This document shows, piece by piece, positions 61,994-64,000 of a stretch of 64,000 bases of DNA (the stretch's first letter is position 1; every line of letters starts with the position of its first letter). The notes below the pieces were generated by a model. The model was not told where the DNA came from, did not search any database, and saw only the letters and a program-made list of their open reading frames with translations. The position numbers were made by a program, and so were the translations under genes. The stretch comes from Sediminibacillus albus (lineage in GTDB: Bacteria > Bacillota > Bacilli > Bacillales > Amphibacillaceae): positions 124,001-188,000 of the forward strand of contig NZ_FNFL01000005.1 in assembly GCF_900101125.1 (NCBI RefSeq). The letters run 5' to 3'.

Positions 61994-62021
61994 TTGACAT
62001 TTCATCTCAACACGGTAATAT
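61994..62021 (+). promoter_or_regulatory. Sigma-A promoter of gbsR
   Basis: Plus strand: TTGACA, 16-bp spacer, TAATAT, 66 bp before the gbsR start. An inverted repeat TTACAC/GTGTAA (61964-61989) lies just upstream and could be a control site. Confidence 0.75.
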
Positions 62022-62086
62022 AAAGTTTGTGAAGAAGATTTAGATAATATTTAACACGCTTTACTTTATATTGAAGGAGCGACTTT

Positions 62087-62638
62087 ATGAGTGAATCTAC
62101 GGAAAAATCCAGAATCAAAATAGAAGAAGCCAAAGATAAAGTCATTGGCGCTATTGCAGAAACAATGGATTTATATGGTGTAACACCATCTGCTGCAAAT
62201 TTATATGCAACCATGTACTTTAAAGATCAGATGACGCTCGATGAAATGCGTACGGAGCTCGAAATGAGTAAACCGAGTATGAGTACTAGTGTCCGTAAGC
62301 TCCAGGAAATAGAAATGGTGAAAAAAACGTTTACCCGCGGTTCCAGGAAGCATACCTATGTAGCTGAAAAAAATTTCTTCCGGTCCTTTATGGTGTTTTA
62401 CTGTCAAATGTGGGAACGAGAAGTGAAAATGAATATGGAAGCAATTGAGGAAGCACAAAAAGATTTAATAGATGTCATAAAAGATTCCACTAGCACACCA
62501 GAAATCGTTGCAGATGCAAAAAAGTACTATGATCAATTAGAAGGATCTAAAACATACTATCGCTGGTTGGATGACTTAGTTGCAAGCATAAGAAGTGGGA
62601 AGATATTTGAGTTCTTACCGAAAGATCCGCAAGCTTAA
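62087..62638 (+). CDS. gbsR: GbsR family regulator of choline/betaine genes
   Basis: GbsR (183 aa) is a MarR-like repressor that in B. subtilis binds choline and relieves repression of gbsAB and opuB. Winged helix: IAETMDLYGVTPSAANLYATMYFKD, then MTLDEMRTELEMSKPSMSTSVRKLQEIEMVKKTF and GSRKHTYVAEKN. Divergent from gbsA-betA. GAAGGAGC lies 8 bases before the ATG. Confidence 0.95.
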   Translation: MSESTEKSRIKIEEAKDKVIGAIAETMDLYGVTPSAANLYATMYFKDQMTLDEMRTELEMSKPSMSTSVRKLQEIEMVKKTFTRGSRKHTYVAEKNFFRSFMVFYCQMWEREVKMNMEAIEEAQKDLIDVIKDSTSTPEIVADAKKYYDQLEGSKTYYRWLDDLVASIRSGKIFEFLPKDPQA

Positions 62639-62651
62639 TTAGAAAACTTAT

Positions 62652-62687
62652 CAGGTAGTCTATACAAAGATGCTATAGACTACCCTG
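62652..62687 (+). terminator. Stem-loop after gbsR
   Basis: GGTAGTCTATA (62654-62664) pairs perfectly with TATAGACTACC (62674-62684). There is no strong T run, so it may be a weak terminator or an mRNA-stabilising hairpin. Confidence 0.5.
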
Positions 62688-62766
62688 AATAGGAACGTTT
62701 CACTAATCTCTTGTAAAAAAGAGTTGGATTTGTTTTGGTGTTAATGTTAAATTATTTCTTAATACA

Positions 62767-62778
62767 TTTAATATTAAA
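62767..62778. promoter_or_regulatory. Candidate GbsR operator upstream of the betaine-binding protein
   Basis: TTTAATATTAAA is a perfect 12-bp palindrome followed by AATG, like the site at 61848. It lies 48 bp before the start codon. Confidence 0.4.
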
Positions 62779-62825
62779 AATGTATTTAAATTAATATACA
62801 ATATAACAAAGGGGAGTTTTTCAAC

Positions 62826-63725
62826 ATGAACAATTGGAAAAAGCAACTTAGTTTTATTTTAGCAATCCTATTGATCACTGTACTAGCAGCATGCGGAAAC
62901 ACGAGTGGAGAATCTGACAGTGAACAAGCAGGTACAGAAACAGAAAAAAGTGAAGAAGCACTAACGATTGGCCAAATCAATTGGGCTGAAAATATAGCTG
63001 TCACAAATATGTGGAAAGCCATTTTAGAAGAAAAAGGCTATAACGTGAAGTTAAGTGTATTGGACATGGGTACAACAATGAAGGCCTTAGAGGATGGCGA
63101 ACTGGATGCCAGTCTGGAAATATGGCTGCCCGTCCAGGATGCTAATTATTTGGAGAAATATCAAGATACGGTCAATTTCTCCGACGCAACTTGGTTTGAT
63201 AACGCAAAAGTAGGACTTGTTGTTCCAACCTATTTAGAAGAAATCAACAGTGTCGAAGACTTAAACGAACATAAAGAACTGTTCGATGGTGAAATTGTTG
63301 GTTTTGATCCGGGCGCTGGTACAATGGAAGTTACCGAACAATTAATCAAGGATTATGATCTCGAATATGAGCTGTTGCCAAGCTCTGAACCTGCTATGTT
63401 AAGCGAAATCGGAGAAGCAGTAAAAGATGAAGAGCCAATCGTGGCACCGCTTTGGAGCCCGCACTGGATATTTTCCAAATATGATTTAAAATTCCTGGAG
63501 GATCCGCAGGAAACATTCGGCGGTGTAGAAAAGATTCATCATGCTACAAGACAAGGATTTGCAGATGACTATCCAGAAGTAAGCGAGTGGTTTAAAAATT
63601 GGAAGATGAATGATCAACAAATCGGCGAGCTTATCGACTATGTAGAAAGTGCCGAAGAGCCGCTTGATGGAGCTGAGAAATGGGTTGAAGAGAATCAGGA
63701 ATTGATTGGTGAATGGGTAAAATAA
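62826..63725 (+). CDS. Glycine betaine ABC transporter substrate-binding lipoprotein (OpuAC-like)
   Basis: A 299-aa binding protein. The signal peptide ends in lipobox VLAAC (Cys23), then an acidic linker (ESDSEQAGTETEKSEE) and the OpuAC fold: LTIGQINWAENIAVTNMWKAILEEKGY, DASLEIWLPVQD, GFDPGAGTMEVTEQLI and VAPLWSPHWIFSKYDLKFLEDP, with Trp residues that would form the aromatic cage for a quaternary amine. AAAGGGGAG precedes the ATG. No ATPase or permease gene adjoins and a terminator follows, so it is an orphan component. Betaine, choline or carnitine are possible ligands. Confidence 0.92.
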   Translation: MNNWKKQLSFILAILLITVLAACGNTSGESDSEQAGTETEKSEEALTIGQINWAENIAVTNMWKAILEEKGYNVKLSVLDMGTTMKALEDGELDASLEIWLPVQDANYLEKYQDTVNFSDATWFDNAKVGLVVPTYLEEINSVEDLNEHKELFDGEIVGFDPGAGTMEVTEQLIKDYDLEYELLPSSEPAMLSEIGEAVKDEEPIVAPLWSPHWIFSKYDLKFLEDPQETFGGVEKIHHATRQGFADDYPEVSEWFKNWKMNDQQIGELIDYVESAEEPLDGAEKWVEENQELIGEWVK

Positions 63726-63746
63726 AAATAATGGAATGAAAAAAAG

Positions 63747-63785
63747 AAGCCAGTCTCTCCTTTTTGGAAAGGCTGGCTTTTTTAA
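63747..63785 (+). terminator. Terminator of the betaine-binding protein gene
   Basis: AAGCCAG and CTGGCTT form the base of a stem with TCTCTCC/GGAAAGG above it, followed by TTTTTT. Confidence 0.9.
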
Positions 63786-63933
63786 GGCTCTGTTAAAGTT
63801 TAAGGTTGATATGATGCAGAAAAAGTACTTCCGATTTTATATTTAGGTCCAGACAGATCCACTGAACAACCGCCTATAAATACAAGTTGTTCGTATTTTT
63901 ACATTCGGTGTGTAGGAAGCATCATTAACATTA

Positions 63934-64000
63934 TCACGCATAATCACCCGAACTATCATTTAAAAATTTAATGATATGCCCTAATACGACAGCGGGAGCC
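63934..64000 (-). CDS. Possible 3' end of a gene cut by the window edge
   Basis: On the minus strand an open frame enters from the right edge, reads APAVVLGHIIKFLNDSSGDYA and stops at 63934. It is too short to assign. The region 63786-63933 contains no supported gene. Confidence 0.2.
   Translation of the reverse strand, partial: APAVVLGHIIKFLNDSSGDYA

Noticed and set aside
62087-62638. GbsR considered as an ordinary MarR regulator
   Set aside because: Its length, C-terminal helices and the divergent gbsA-betA genes fit GbsR specifically.
63786-63933. Possible insertion-sequence end (GGCTCTGTTAAAG) after the betaine-binding protein gene
   Set aside because: It looks vaguely like a transposon terminus, but no inverted partner, target duplication or transposase is visible in the window.

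Overview
This is a chromosomal segment of a low-to-moderate GC, endospore-forming member of the Bacillaceae. Gene order from the right edge of the purine block leftwards closely follows Bacillus subtilis: yeaC-yeaD-yebA, guaA, pbuG, yebE-yebG, the twelve-gene pur operon, yerA, yerB, yerC, pcrB, pcrA, ligA, camS, an OpuE-type proline symporter and gatCAB. CwlJ, a small heat-shock/coat-like protein, RRNPP-type signalling and a GbsR/betaine cluster fit a halotolerant spore former (Oceanobacillus, Virgibacillus or Terribacillus-like); the genus is an inference.

Layout. 0-5.3 kb: gatCAB and a proline/Na+ symporter preceded by a 35-residue membrane peptide gene. 5.6-7.3 kb: a cytoplasmic HTH-TPR receptor followed 12 bp later by a secreted pro-peptide carrying three copies of HEAEPSIFS, which is a self-contained peptide quorum-sensing cassette and the most interesting item in the window. 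7.4-15.4 kb: rocA, then camS-ligA-pcrA-pcrB. 15.5-20.6 kb: accessory genes, including an Rrf2 regulator with a thioredoxin-reductase-like protein and a methyltransferase, and two copies of a dispersed intergenic repeat. 20.7-23.9 kb: yerC, yerB, yerA. 24.1-37.3 kb: purEKBCSQLFMNHD, controlled by a PurR box pair and a guanine riboswitch. 37.3-47.1 kb: yebG/yebE, a small heat-shock protein, a nine-unit ~41-bp tandem repeat, pbuG (PurR boxes plus riboswitch), guaA (riboswitch), and yebA-yeaD-yeaC. 47.4-55.9 kb: accessory genes (His-rich protein, alpha/beta hydrolase, orphan OppA, PadR-HAAS operon, two SDRs, cwlJ, a second dispersed repeat). 55.9-63.8 kb: a YfmT/YfmS-like aldehyde dehydrogenase-chemoreceptor pair and a choline-to-glycine-betaine module (betA, gbsA, gbsR, an OpuAC-like binding protein).

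How it works together. The purine genes form one regulatory network: IMP synthesis (pur), GMP formation (guaA) and base uptake (pbuG) each have a guanine riboswitch with its own terminator, and pur and pbuG also carry PurR box pairs with identical 29-bp spacing. Osmoprotection is represented twice (proline uptake on the left, betaine synthesis and binding on the right). The peptide-receptor cassette sits as an insertion between proline uptake and proline-derived P5C oxidation. All functional calls rest on reading the translated proteins and recognising families; no database search was run.
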